Of a DNA stretch of 36,177 nucleotides, positions 9,079 through 17,936 are shown piece by piece. The notes under the pieces are model-generated. The model did not search any database. It worked only from the letters and a program-made list of their open reading frames with translations, and was not told the DNA's origin. How positions within the stretch are numbered: position 1 is the first letter of the stretch; the number at the start of each line of letters is the position of its first letter. This stretch comes from Thermoplasmata archaeon (GTDB lineage Archaea > Thermoplasmatota > Thermoplasmata > Thermoplasmatales > ARK-15). The stretch is from assembly GCA_023261755.1 (NCBI GenBank), contig JAGDXS010000030.1:1-36177 (forward strand). Reading direction: 5' to 3'. The position numbers and the translations under genes are program-made.

Positions 9079-10336
9079 TATTCACCTCTTCAATAGGTTG
9101 TGTTATTTCTACATTTACAATTGAATTTTCATCATATCCTTCTGAATTTTCATTTATAACCATAATTCCATTTGCTCTTGTTAAAGTTGAGAGTATGCCT
9201 GAACCTGTTAATCTCAATGGTTCTATCAAATAATCGTTGTCCTTTTTTATTATTCTAACCCTCACAAAGGATCTAATACCTGGAGGGTTGGGGAATCTTT
9301 TTGTTAATTTTCCTTTTATCTCTGGTACAGGATTTAAAACTGTTCCATAAAAAATTTTAAGAAATTCCCTAAAAAATAAATTGAATGAGATGTAGGCTGC
9401 CACAGGAAAACCTGAAATCATTATTATTGGGATTTTGCCATCGAAGGCAATTCCTGTGGTTCTAGCTGGCCTCATTGCTATTCCATGAACTACAATTCCA
9501 GGTTTAGCAATACTTTCAACAGCATCTGGAACAAGGTCATAATTTCCAAGGCTTGTACCGCCAGTTATAACTACCAAATCAGAAATTTGAATTGCAATTC
9601 TTAATTTTTCTTTTATTTCATTCAGATCGTCTTTAACTATACCTAGATCTATTGGTTCAGCATAATTTTCTTTTAATGCTGAAATTATCATCGGTCTCGT
9701 TGAGTCTATTATTCCATCTTTTTCATCGCCTATATTTTTTAATTCTGATCCAGTGGAAATAACAGACACCCTTGCTTTCTTAAAAACTTTCAATTTATCA
9801 ACACCACATGAAACAAGTGCACCTATATGGAATGGTCTTATTAATGTTCCTTTTTTTATGACAATGTCTCCCTTGGAAAAATCCTCACCTTTTCTTGATA
9901 CATTCTGATATTTGAAGCACTGTTTCAACACCAATAATTTATCACCATTTCTTGAACAATCCTCTGCCATTACAACGCAATCTGATCCATTTGGCAATTT
10001 ACCTCCAGTATAAATTTCAATTGCCTGATCTTTTTCAATTACAATAGATGATTTTTCGCCAGCGCTTATTTTTCCAACAATAGAAATTTCTATGGGATTT
10101 GAAGGTGAAGCACCTGAAACATCAATAGACCTGACAGCATAACCATCAACTACGCTTCTATCCTCTGCGGGTAGGTCAAAATTTGAAAGTACATTTTCAA
10201 ATGAAAACCTGTTCAATGAATCTGTCACGTTTACAATTTCATATTCCTTAGATTCCTGTATTCTAGTTTTGAATTCTTTCAGTGCTTCTTCAACTGAATA
10301 GTATTTTTTGAACCCTAACATCTTTTTTCTGTTCAT
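9056..10336 (-). CDS. moeA: Molybdopterin molybdenumtransferase MoeA (second paralogue)
   Basis: FDLPAEDRSVVDGYAVRSIDVSGA, KLPNGSDCVVMAEDC, VVITGGTSLGNYD, MISGFPVAAYI; starts overlap/couple to the MoeA-PBP gene. Confidence 0.9.
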   Translation of the reverse strand: MNRKKMLGFKKYYSVEEALKEFKTRIQESKEYEIVNVTDSLNRFSFENVLSNFDLPAEDRSVVDGYAVRSIDVSGASPSNPIEISIVGKISAGEKSSIVIEKDQAIEIYTGGKLPNGSDCVVMAEDCSRNGDKLLVLKQCFKYQNVSRKGEDFSKGDIVIKKGTLIRPFHIGALVSCGVDKLKVFKKARVSVISTGSELKNIGDEKDGIIDSTRPMIISALKENYAEPIDLGIVKDDLNEIKEKLRIAIQISDLVVITGGTSLGNYDLVPDAVESIAKPGIVVHGIAMRPARTTGIAFDGKIPIIMISGFPVAAYISFNLFFREFLKIFYGTVLNPVPEIKGKLTKRFPNPPGIRSFVRVRIIKKDNDYLIEPLRLTGSGILSTLTRANGIMVINENSEGYDENSIVNVEITQPIEEVNNDAKNIS

Positions 10337-10498
10337 TAATTTAAGAAAGACATCTTTTATTAAATTATTTTCTTAATTGTTATGAAAGCATTTCAATTAA
10401 ATAATTTTATTTAAAATAATGGTAAAAGCAAGAGATAATTTTTTATACAAGATTAATATCCAACACAATTGTGATATTCTTGGAGATGGTGAGAAAGA

Positions 10499-10594
10499 AT
10501 GGAAGATGATGACGACGGCCATCCACCTAAATGTTTGAATAAGTTGGCATTTTTGAATTTGCATGTATCCATTTTTTGCAGGGTGTTTCCATGA
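10499..10594 (+). CDS. 31-aa micro-ORF (MEDDDDGHPPKCLNKLAFLNLHVSIFCRVFP), possible translationally coupled leader peptide/small protein
   Basis: Strong SD-like GGAGATGGTGAG directly upstream; the TGA stop overlaps the ATG of the DUF1611 gene (CC-ATGA-CT at 10591). Not in the supplied ORF track because of its length. Confidence 0.5.
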   Translation: MEDDDDGHPPKCLNKLAFLNLHVSIFCRVFP

Positions 10595-11688
10595 CTCTAC
10601 CAAGGGCGATAATTCTCGCTGAAGGTGTTTATGGATCTACGAATGGAAAAACGGCGCATGGCCTTGTTAGATATTCAAAGAGGTATGAAATCGTAGGTGT
10701 CATAGATTCAGAATTTGCAGGAATGGATGCTGGATATGTTCTAGATGGAAAGGTAAGGAACATACCAGTTTTTTCCACAGTAGAAGAAACATTGTATTTA
10801 AAACCAGAGATTCTCATAGTTGGTGCAGCTACAGATGGTGGGTATTTACCTAAAAATTACAGGCCATACATAACAAAGGCCATACTTAATGGTATGAGCA
10901 TAGTTTCAGGGTTGCATGAATTTTTAAGTGATGATCCAGAATTTTCATCACTTGCAAATATAATGGGAGTAAACATAACCGATGTTAGAAAAATGTTCTT
11001 GAAAAAACAGGAATTTTTCACTGGTGAAATAGAGAATGTTAAGGCAATCAAAGTAGCAGTTCTTGGTACAGACAGTGCCATAGGAAAAAGAACAACAACT
11101 ATCATGCTTACCGAAGCCCTAAAGGATATGGGTTACAGTGCCATATTCGTTGGGACAGGGCAAACGGGCTGGATGCAGGGTGCAGAATACTGTGCCTTAA
11201 TTGATGCAATGATAAACGATTTTGTAGCCGGTGGCATAGAAAGTGAAGTGGTAAGAGCATGGAAAGACCATCACCCAGATTTCATATTAATAGAAGGTCA
11301 GGGGGGAATTCTTCATCCAGCGTATCCAGGTGGTTTTGAAATCATAGCAGCTGCAAGGCCTGAAGCAATAGTGCTTCAGCACGCACCAAAGCGCCTTTAT
11401 TATGATGGGTTTGAAAAATACCCAATTCCAGATGTGAAAAAATTCATGGACATAATTGAGATTCTTTCAGGACACCCCATAGTAGGAATAACATTGAATA
11501 CAGAACATATGTCAGAATTTGAGATACCTTATTACATTCAAGATTATGAGGAAAGATATAGGGTTCCAGTGGATGCACCTCTATATTCTGGTGTTTCTAA
11601 AATAGCAAGGGCCATTCTGGACATGAAGGAATCCCAGGTGGAAATTCAGGAAAAGAAGGAAACTGTAATTGCAAGAGGGGGCTATTGA
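10591..11688 (+). CDS. DUF1611 domain P-loop protein (DgcN / D-glutamate N-acetyltransferase-like family)
   Basis: Rossmann-like N-terminus, P-loop-like VAVLGTDSAIGKRTTTIML, GTGQTGWMQGAEYCALIDAMINDFVAGGIE, LIEGQGGILHPAYPGG are characteristic of DUF1611. ATG 10591 is preferred over TTG 10576. Confidence 0.82.
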   Translation: MTLPRAIILAEGVYGSTNGKTAHGLVRYSKRYEIVGVIDSEFAGMDAGYVLDGKVRNIPVFSTVEETLYLKPEILIVGAATDGGYLPKNYRPYITKAILNGMSIVSGLHEFLSDDPEFSSLANIMGVNITDVRKMFLKKQEFFTGEIENVKAIKVAVLGTDSAIGKRTTTIMLTEALKDMGYSAIFVGTGQTGWMQGAEYCALIDAMINDFVAGGIESEVVRAWKDHHPDFILIEGQGGILHPAYPGGFEIIAAARPEAIVLQHAPKRLYYDGFEKYPIPDVKKFMDIIEILSGHPIVGITLNTEHMSEFEIPYYIQDYEERYRVPVDAPLYSGVSKIARAILDMKESQVEIQEKKETVIARGGY

Positions 11689-13123
11689 AACCTTGAATTT
11701 GATAAGCTTTTATAGAATAGATGTAAGTGATCCTGTAGTAGAAGAAAAAAAAGTAAGCGCTGAAGTCACCTTGGACGGTGAGAAAAAATTCAAACTTATT
11801 TTTTCTTATCAAGAAAGTATAGATGATATTCCAAATATACAAAACCTAGCTAGATTAATGGCGGTAATGCCCCTTGTCAATTACGGTCTTTTCACTGAAA
11901 ACATATTTTTAGATTTTCCATTAAGCAATGAAGATATTAAATACATAAAAGACAACATGGACATAATATCAAGAGACATATTTGTTAACAAAATATGCAG
12001 GAGGCGGGCAGATTTCATTAAAAAAGAGTATATCCCAAATGAAAATGAAATGGTTCCGGAGAATGCAAAAACACGGGCTGTAATACATACAAAAGGCACA
12101 TCAAATGAAAAATTTAATATTCAAGCAGATAAAAATAAATGTACAATTCTTTCATCAGGAGGAAAAGAAAGTTTGCTTACATACGGTCTTTTGAATGAAC
12201 TGGGTTTCAAAGTTTTTCCAATATTTTTTAATGAATCTGGTGGTCATTGGAGAACGGCCCTACCAGCTTACAAGTCCTTTTCAAAAAATGACAAAAATAC
12301 AAAGAAGGTCTGGTCAAATATAGATAGATTTTATCTTTTTATGCTTGATAATTTGAAGATCATAAGAAGTGATCATAGAAAAATTAAATCTGATACTTAT
12401 CCAATAAGGCTTTTTATATTCGGACCATACATATTTTCAATGCTACCATTGATAGTGAAACATTCAATAGGGAATATACTCCTAGGAAGTGAATATGACG
12501 ATCCAAGGGCCAATTACTATTTTAATGGCATAAAACATTATTTTGGTATATATGACCAAAGTGTTGATTTTGATGTTTACAATACTGATTACTTCAAATC
12601 AAAGGGCTTAGATATAAGGCAGTGGAGTATTGTAAGACCTATTACAGGCCTGATTGTTGAAAGGATTCTTACGCAGAGATACCCTGAACTTTATAAATTG
12701 CAGAGATCATGTCATTCCTGCCATTTTGAAAAGGGTGAAATAGTGCCTTGTGGAACTTGTACAAAATGTTTGGGTGTAATGTCATTTATTATAGCAAATG
12801 GTGCAGATCCAAGGATAGCAAATTACAAGGAAGAGCATATAAAAAGCTTGGCTGATAATTTAAAGAAGACAACATTGCGCCTTGATCCTGATGAAAGAGA
12901 ACATACGTTCTATTTGCTTAGTAAAAAGGGAATAGATATTGAAGGAAAAGAACATCCACATGTGGAAATGCTACATTTTGATGATAGAAATTCACCCATA
13001 GATCATATTCAGGGCAATTTTAAAAAGGTATTTGATATTTATAAAAATTATGTAAAGGGTGCTGTTATCTTAAAAGGAAATGAATTTGTTCCCTTCAATG
13101 ATTTCTTCTCGAAGATACAATGA
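11669..13123 (+). CDS. PP-loop (adenine-nucleotide alpha-hydrolase-like) ATPase, possibly MurL-related
   Basis: SGGKESLLTYGLL PP-loop motif; Cys cluster CHSCHFEKGEIVPCGTCTKC. The TTG start is uncertain (11669, 11693 or 11699); a GAGGGGG motif precedes TTG 11693. Confidence 0.65.
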   Translation: MQEGAIETLNLISFYRIDVSDPVVEEKKVSAEVTLDGEKKFKLIFSYQESIDDIPNIQNLARLMAVMPLVNYGLFTENIFLDFPLSNEDIKYIKDNMDIISRDIFVNKICRRRADFIKKEYIPNENEMVPENAKTRAVIHTKGTSNEKFNIQADKNKCTILSSGGKESLLTYGLLNELGFKVFPIFFNESGGHWRTALPAYKSFSKNDKNTKKVWSNIDRFYLFMLDNLKIIRSDHRKIKSDTYPIRLFIFGPYIFSMLPLIVKHSIGNILLGSEYDDPRANYYFNGIKHYFGIYDQSVDFDVYNTDYFKSKGLDIRQWSIVRPITGLIVERILTQRYPELYKLQRSCHSCHFEKGEIVPCGTCTKCLGVMSFIIANGADPRIANYKEEHIKSLADNLKKTTLRLDPDEREHTFYLLSKKGIDIEGKEHPHVEMLHFDDRNSPIDHIQGNFKKVFDIYKNYVKGAVILKGNEFVPFNDFFSKIQ

Positions 13124-13943
13124 TCATCGCTGAAATCATTAATATTCCACCTAATATTTGTAAAATTCCCATTGTTTCATGAAGTAATAATATTGAAAAC
13201 AACACACCAAAAACAGGTTCCAGGGCAAATACCATGGATGCTGTAGCAGAATCAAGGCCCTTTTGGCCAAAGTTTTGAAGCAATAATGCTATAGCAGTTG
13301 CAAAAATTGAAAGATATATTATTGAAAATATTACATCATTATTCCATGATACGGAATATCCTGAAAAAGGAAGGAAAATTAAACCCAATGGAACTACCAT
13401 CAAAATTTGATAAAATGTTAATACCAATGGATCATATTTTTTAGAATATTTATCCACTAGAACAACTTGAAATGAATAAGAAATAGCAGAAAAGAAAGTA
13501 AGTATATCACCTATATTCACAACTGTTATCAATATACCAGTGATGAGGAACAGACCTATAAGAGCTAAAATGAGTGAAATAATTACCTTTTTATCTAAAG
13601 GTTCTTTCAGCATGAAAAATGCTAAAATTGGCGATATAATTATATAAAGACCAGTTATAAGAGTTGAATGCATAGCTGAAGTGAAGACAATTCCCACAAT
13701 CTGGAAATAATATCCAAAATAAAGAAACACACCTATAAAAAGGCCGCTCAATACAGATCCAATTGAAGATGAAACAATTCTTTTAAAAAATATAGCAAAA
13801 AGGATAGCAGAAGCAATTGCAAACCTAATTAAAGTTAATAGAACTGGTGAAATTGATACAACTGCAATTTTCATTATTGGGAATGTTACTCCCCAAAGCA
13901 ATGTAGCGATAATGATCAATGAAATATACTTCGCTTTTTCCAT
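13095..13943 (-). CDS. EamA/DMT family transporter
   Basis: About 10 hydrophobic segments; duplicated EamA features (LLWGVTFPIMKIAV, SATASMVFALEPVFGVLFSILLLHE). Confidence 0.88.
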   Translation of the reverse strand: MEKAKYISLIIIATLLWGVTFPIMKIAVVSISPVLLTLIRFAIASAILFAIFFKRIVSSSIGSVLSGLFIGVFLYFGYYFQIVGIVFTSAMHSTLITGLYIIISPILAFFMLKEPLDKKVIISLILALIGLFLITGILITVVNIGDILTFFSAISYSFQVVLVDKYSKKYDPLVLTFYQILMVVPLGLIFLPFSGYSVSWNNDVIFSIIYLSIFATAIALLLQNFGQKGLDSATASMVFALEPVFGVLFSILLLHETMGILQILGGILMISAMIIVSSRRNH

Positions 13944-13967
13944 CAAGGATGCATTTTAAAAGCATTA

Positions 13968-14720
13968 TTATTCTTTTCGGTCAAAATATTTATTTTCGTA
14001 AAGAAAATCAGAAAGTATTCCAAATTCTTCAGGTGTGAGTTCTTCTGGTCTGCGATCTTCAAAGGGAATATTATGCATTTTTAAAATATTTCTAATCTTT
14101 TTTCTTCTCTGAGAGAATAGTTCTTTTACAATATCAAAGAAAGCTTTTTCACTTTTTACTGAAAATTTTTTTCTTGGCAAGATTTTGACTAATGCTGAAT
14201 CAACATCCGGTACAGGATTGAAGCATGATCTTGGCACATTCCTTATTATTTCAGCATCAGCAAAATAGTACATGTTTACAGAAAGCCTTGAATAATCTTT
14301 ATTACCTGGCTTGGCTACAAGCCTTTTTGCAAATTCCTTTTGATACATTATTATTCCCATCTTAAAATCATAGTTCAATAACTTGAAGGTAAGGGGTGAA
14401 GAAATGTTGTAAGGAATGTTTGAAACAATTTTATCAAATTTTGGAAAATCAATTTTAAGTGCATCTGCATTTATGACCTTTAGCTTGCCTTTTTCAATTT
14501 CATCGTTCAAAATTGTGGAAAGGAGATCATAATATTCTTTTGATTTTTCTATTGATATTACTTTAGCTCCTCTTGACAACAATTCCTTTGTTAGATTGCC
14601 CGGGCCTGGGCCTATTTCTAAAATTATTTCTCCATCCTGAATTTCAGCATTTTCTGCTATTATTCTTAGAATATTCTTATCTTTAAGAAATACCTGGCCT
14701 AGCCTTTTTTTCTGCATCAT
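13968..14720 (-). CDS. ksgA: 16S rRNA dimethyladenosine transferase KsgA/RsmA
   Basis: KKRLGQVFLKDKNILR, ILEIGPGPGNLTKELL, IVSNIPYNISSPLTFKLL, SCFNPVPDVDSALV. Confidence 0.95.
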   Translation of the reverse strand: MMQKKRLGQVFLKDKNILRIIAENAEIQDGEIILEIGPGPGNLTKELLSRGAKVISIEKSKEYYDLLSTILNDEIEKGKLKVINADALKIDFPKFDKIVSNIPYNISSPLTFKLLNYDFKMGIIMYQKEFAKRLVAKPGNKDYSRLSVNMYYFADAEIIRNVPRSCFNPVPDVDSALVKILPRKKFSVKSEKAFFDIVKELFSQRRKKIRNILKMHNIPFEDRRPEELTPEEFGILSDFLYENKYFDRKE

Positions 14721-15265
14721 TTTGCAACGAATATTTTGTACTTTATATCTCTATTCTGCAGCTCTTCAATTATTCTTGCAACAATTAACTTTTCAGGTGG
14801 ATGTGTTAGTTTGACCCTTTCAACTATGTCCTGGAAACTCTTGAATGGTCCCTTTTTTCTTTCATCTATTATGGACCACATTGTTTTCTTTCCTAAACCT
14901 GGTAGGAGTTCAAGCATATGAAGCCTTGTTGTAATTGGAGATGCATTGTTGAAAAAATCAACAAATTTTTTCTCCTGCTTTTTTACTATTTCCTCAAGAA
15001 CATATGGTAGCTCATTTTGCGCAGCATGTGTAAGCTCATCATATGTAATCCTTCTTTTCACATGCTCTATTTTAACCCTTTTATCCAAGTCCTTGCCTAT
15101 GTAAACCCTTTCACCTATTGTTAAAGTTATATTTATTTTTGGTATGAGCTCAAAAAGCTTGAATTCTGTTTCTCCCACTGCCAGGGCAAGAGGTACCCTT
15201 TTAAAACTTTTATCATCTGCCCTTCCCTGGGGTAAATAATCAATAATGAAGGCATAATCTTCCAT
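14717..15265 (-). CDS. DUF655 family putative nucleic-acid-binding protein
   Basis: EDYAFIIDYLPQGR...ERVYIGK...LHMLELLPGLGKKTMWSIIDERKKGPFKSFQDI (HhH-like); conserved neighbourhood with KsgA/Rpb4/L21e. Confidence 0.88.
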   Translation of the reverse strand: MEDYAFIIDYLPQGRADDKSFKRVPLALAVGETEFKLFELIPKINITLTIGERVYIGKDLDKRVKIEHVKRRITYDELTHAAQNELPYVLEEIVKKQEKKFVDFFNNASPITTRLHMLELLPGLGKKTMWSIIDERKKGPFKSFQDIVERVKLTHPPEKLIVARIIEELQNRDIKYKIFVAK

Positions 15266-15278
15266 AAAAAGATCCCCC

Positions 15279-15605
15279 TTATGCCTCTTCCTTTTTTGGC
15301 CAGAGAATTTCTAGTATTTTTTGAATATCTTCGGGGGTAGGGACAATCTTATCCTTAAGGAAAATAGATCTTACTTCATCCGGTGTCCTTGGCATTATAT
15401 CAAGGATTTTGACAGCATATTTTTCATTTACTATTTCAAGTTTCATCAATTTATCCTTTAACTTTTTAACATTCTGAACTTTTATTTTGGAAAATTCTTC
15501 AGCATGTTTCAGAGTATTTTTTTGCAAGTCTGTAAGCTCCCTTTCCTTAGAAATTTCTTCCAGGAGCTCACGCACTTCGGCTAGAGTTACATATTTCTTG
15601 TTCAT
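15279..15605 (-). CDS. rpoF: DNA-directed RNA polymerase subunit Rpo4/Rpb4 (RpoF)
   Basis: TLAEVRELLEEISKERELTDLQKNTLKHAEEFSKI...IMPRTPDEVRSIFLKDK...EDIQKILEIL. Confidence 0.9.
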   Translation of the reverse strand: MNKKYVTLAEVRELLEEISKERELTDLQKNTLKHAEEFSKIKVQNVKKLKDKLMKLEIVNEKYAVKILDIMPRTPDEVRSIFLKDKIVPTPEDIQKILEILWPKKEEA

Positions 15606-15612
15606 TTTTTCC

Positions 15613-15903
15613 TCATAATTTTTTTATGTGCACTGGAGAAGCTATTATCTTCTTGTGCACAGAACCTACCTTAAGGTCAATAACATATGAATCACCCTGC
15701 ATGCCCAAAACAGTTCCAACGAGTCCTTGAAACCTGTGATGAGGCATACCATTGTGTTGCGATGGATCAATATCTATTACTACCTTTTCACCTTCATCAA
15801 AAGACCTTAGAAAATGCGTAATCGGGGGCATACCCTTCTCTCTTACACTCTTCATCAATTTCATTCCCGAACGCGCTCTGGGTCCATGCGACATCTTGGA
15901 CAT
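15613..15903 (-). CDS. rpl21e: 50S ribosomal protein L21e
   Basis: SHGPRARSGMKLMKSVREKGMPPITHFLRSFDEGEKVVIDIDPSQHNGMPHHRFQGLVGTV. Confidence 0.96.
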   Translation of the reverse strand: MSKMSHGPRARSGMKLMKSVREKGMPPITHFLRSFDEGEKVVIDIDPSQHNGMPHHRFQGLVGTVLGMQGDSYVIDLKVGSVHKKIIASPVHIKKL

Positions 15904-15905
15904 AT

Positions 15906-17072
15906 TTATTCCTCCGAATCAAGTATTTTAACTACATCAAGTCTTTCTATTTTTATTTTTTGGTCCAATACCTCAGATATGCTTGGTCTCGTTCTACCTT
16001 CATCGCCATGTGCAAATTCTTTTATATATGTGCCAGGATCAGCCATTATTTCAAGTTCTATAATTTTACCATTTTTTGATATTACATCAATTGAATATAC
16101 CTTTTTTTCTCTTTGAATGTCTGATCTCTTTCCTAGAACACGCAAAGGAGTCCTTTGATATATAACTTTTCCTTCAAGTGATTTTAATTTACTCTTTACC
16201 AATTCGATAGGCAAATCATTTTCTAGCTCAATACAAAGCCTGTAAATTTTCTTTCCTGTTTTTTCTTTAATTCTCTTCATTTCATCCCTATTAGAATATC
16301 TCAAATCAAGAACTTCAATCCTATTTTCAGATTTTGTATTTATTTCATATTCAATATTCCTTAAATCAATATTCCTTTTTTTGGGCTTGCTTATCTCTAG
16401 AATGAAAGGTCTCCCATTTCCTAGCATAAGAACATCAACATCTTCCCTTCCGGATCCATGAAGATAATAGTTGCTGCCATCAAAATATTTTACTGCTACT
16501 TCACCTATATATTCTTCAACACTCTTTCCCTCTTTTTCATGGATCCACCTAGTTTGTGGAATTCCTCTTTCGAGTTTTTTGTATCTCCCATATATGAATA
16601 TGGGCTTTGGAATTATTTCTGCGTATTCATACTCTGTATCAAATATAATTGAAATATCTGGATTTTCAAAGGAAACATCCTTTCCTAGTTTTTCAGAAAC
16701 CCTTTTTCCTATTTCTCTGCTTAATTCATTTTTTATTGTTTCACCATTTTTTCCATATTTTTCAATCAATTCCTTGTCCTTTGATTCTATTTCAAAATCT
16801 ACCCTCGTTCCCAAAAGGAATGTGTTGAATTCGTAATCTTTAACTGAATTTATAATGATAGATACAAATTTATCTATATTATTGAAAATATTATTGCATA
16901 TAATGCAATCCATATTTTTTATTTCATTATAGCTTAAATTTTCATTCATAGCATATATTATTCTTATAGCCTTGCCTCTCTCTTCGTTTGTCAATCCATG
17001 GCCAAGGTTTGCGTAAATCCTGCCCAGGCAATGATCACAAAGGTTGTTAATTTCATCGGGAATTTTAAGCAT
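15906..17072 (-). CDS. pus10: tRNA pseudouridine(54/55) synthase Pus10
   Basis: N-terminal Zn-binding CDHCLGRIYAN...CIIC; GSGREDVDVLMLGNGRPFILEISKPKKR catalytic motif; DPGTYIKEFAHGDEGRTRPSIS. Confidence 0.93.
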   Translation of the reverse strand: MLKIPDEINNLCDHCLGRIYANLGHGLTNEERGKAIRIIYAMNENLSYNEIKNMDCIICNNIFNNIDKFVSIIINSVKDYEFNTFLLGTRVDFEIESKDKELIEKYGKNGETIKNELSREIGKRVSEKLGKDVSFENPDISIIFDTEYEYAEIIPKPIFIYGRYKKLERGIPQTRWIHEKEGKSVEEYIGEVAVKYFDGSNYYLHGSGREDVDVLMLGNGRPFILEISKPKKRNIDLRNIEYEINTKSENRIEVLDLRYSNRDEMKRIKEKTGKKIYRLCIELENDLPIELVKSKLKSLEGKVIYQRTPLRVLGKRSDIQREKKVYSIDVISKNGKIIELEIMADPGTYIKEFAHGDEGRTRPSISEVLDQKIKIERLDVVKILDSEE

Positions 17073-17144
17073 AATTTTGTAATTAATTAATCATATTAAA
17101 AACATGGGGATTAATTTAATTTCCCAGAAGATCATGTAAAAATT

Positions 17145-17693
17145 ATGGAATTGAGTACAGAAATTTATTCTTACGGTACATTGAACATCATGAAATACGA
17201 GGAAAATTTCCCCTGGGAAAAAATAATCGTAGATGCGATGAGATATGGATTATCTGTATACCTTATATTCGGAAACTATGTGAATATGAATTTAAGGCTG
17301 GTGCATACAACACTTAAAAGGCTTAAAATGAATGAAAATATAACAATAAGAAGAGGTTTTACATACTATCAGCTCCTTGAAATTGTTCTAGAAATTAATT
17401 CCTATTATGACATCATAATATTTTTCCATGATCCCATATCATTTAGAGACCTATCTTCAGATGAAAAATTTACATTGTCTCAAGCAGTGATGCTTAATCT
17501 CTTTAAATACGCTGAAATGTTCGATTCAATTACTGTATTTGCTCACACAGAATCTTTTAATTTTAAATATACAGTTAAAAGAATTGAGGTAAATCCTGTT
17601 AGAAAAGGTTGGAAGATAACATCAAATGGTAAAGAGTTATTTATTTATTATGATCCATTACAGGTTCCGCTTGATTATTTTATGGAGGTATGA
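17145..17693 (+). CDS. Uncharacterised protein, candidate degenerate RecA/RadA-like fold, first gene of the polB2-like operon
   Basis: Strand/helix pattern SVYLIFGN...NITIRRGFTYYQLLEIVLEI...YDIIIFFHDPISF...FDSITVFAH resembles a RadA core, but there is no Walker A GxxxxGKT. Leaderless-type TATA about 28 nt upstream. Confidence 0.45.
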   Translation: MELSTEIYSYGTLNIMKYEENFPWEKIIVDAMRYGLSVYLIFGNYVNMNLRLVHTTLKRLKMNENITIRRGFTYYQLLEIVLEINSYYDIIIFFHDPISFRDLSSDEKFTLSQAVMLNLFKYAEMFDSITVFAHTESFNFKYTVKRIEVNPVRKGWKITSNGKELFIYYDPLQVPLDYFMEV

Positions 17694-17696
17694 ATA

Positions 17697-17936
17697 ATGG
17701 GAAGGAATGTTTCATCAATGCGTGAAGAAATAAATCGAATTCTTGAAAGATGGAAATCATATGAGAGAGCAATGAAAGAAAGTGATAAAATTGCTATGGA
17801 AAAGATAATTGAAAAAGTAAAAAGGCATTCTGGAGAAGCAATGTACGCTTTGGACGACCCTCTCGAAGCTGTTATTTTATCAATTCTTGTTGAAATGCAG
17901 AAGGAGATAGAGGCAATAAAAAATGGTACTAATTGA
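17697..17936 (+). CDS. 79-aa alpha-helical, highly charged small protein
   Basis: ORF tightly packed between 17693 and the polymerase gene, overlapping the latter by 14 nt; REEINRILERWKSYERAMKES...IEKVKRHSG helical pattern. Confidence 0.65.
   Translation: MGRNVSSMREEINRILERWKSYERAMKESDKIAMEKIIEKVKRHSGEAMYALDDPLEAVILSILVEMQKEIEAIKNGTN

Noticed and set aside
10373-10400. TTAATTG-N15ish-CAATTAA inverted repeat in the moeA/DUF1611 intergenic region
   Set aside because: AT-rich 7-mers with a long spacer are weak evidence for an operator; no further symmetry.
10397-10603. Minus-strand 68-aa ORF in the moeA/DUF1611 intergenic region
   Set aside because: Conflicts with the better-supported plus-strand micro-ORF (SD plus ATGA coupling) and has no recognisable features.
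13968-17072. Pus10-L21e-Rpb4-DUF655-KsgA cluster as a novel system
   Set aside because: This is a widely conserved archaeal information-processing cluster; ordinary.
17118-17123. AATTTC matching the Sulfolobus UV-induced promoter motif ANTTTC upstream of the polB2-like operon
   Set aside because: A 6-mer with one free position in AT-rich DNA is expected by chance, and that motif is tied to a Sulfolobales-specific TFB3 response.
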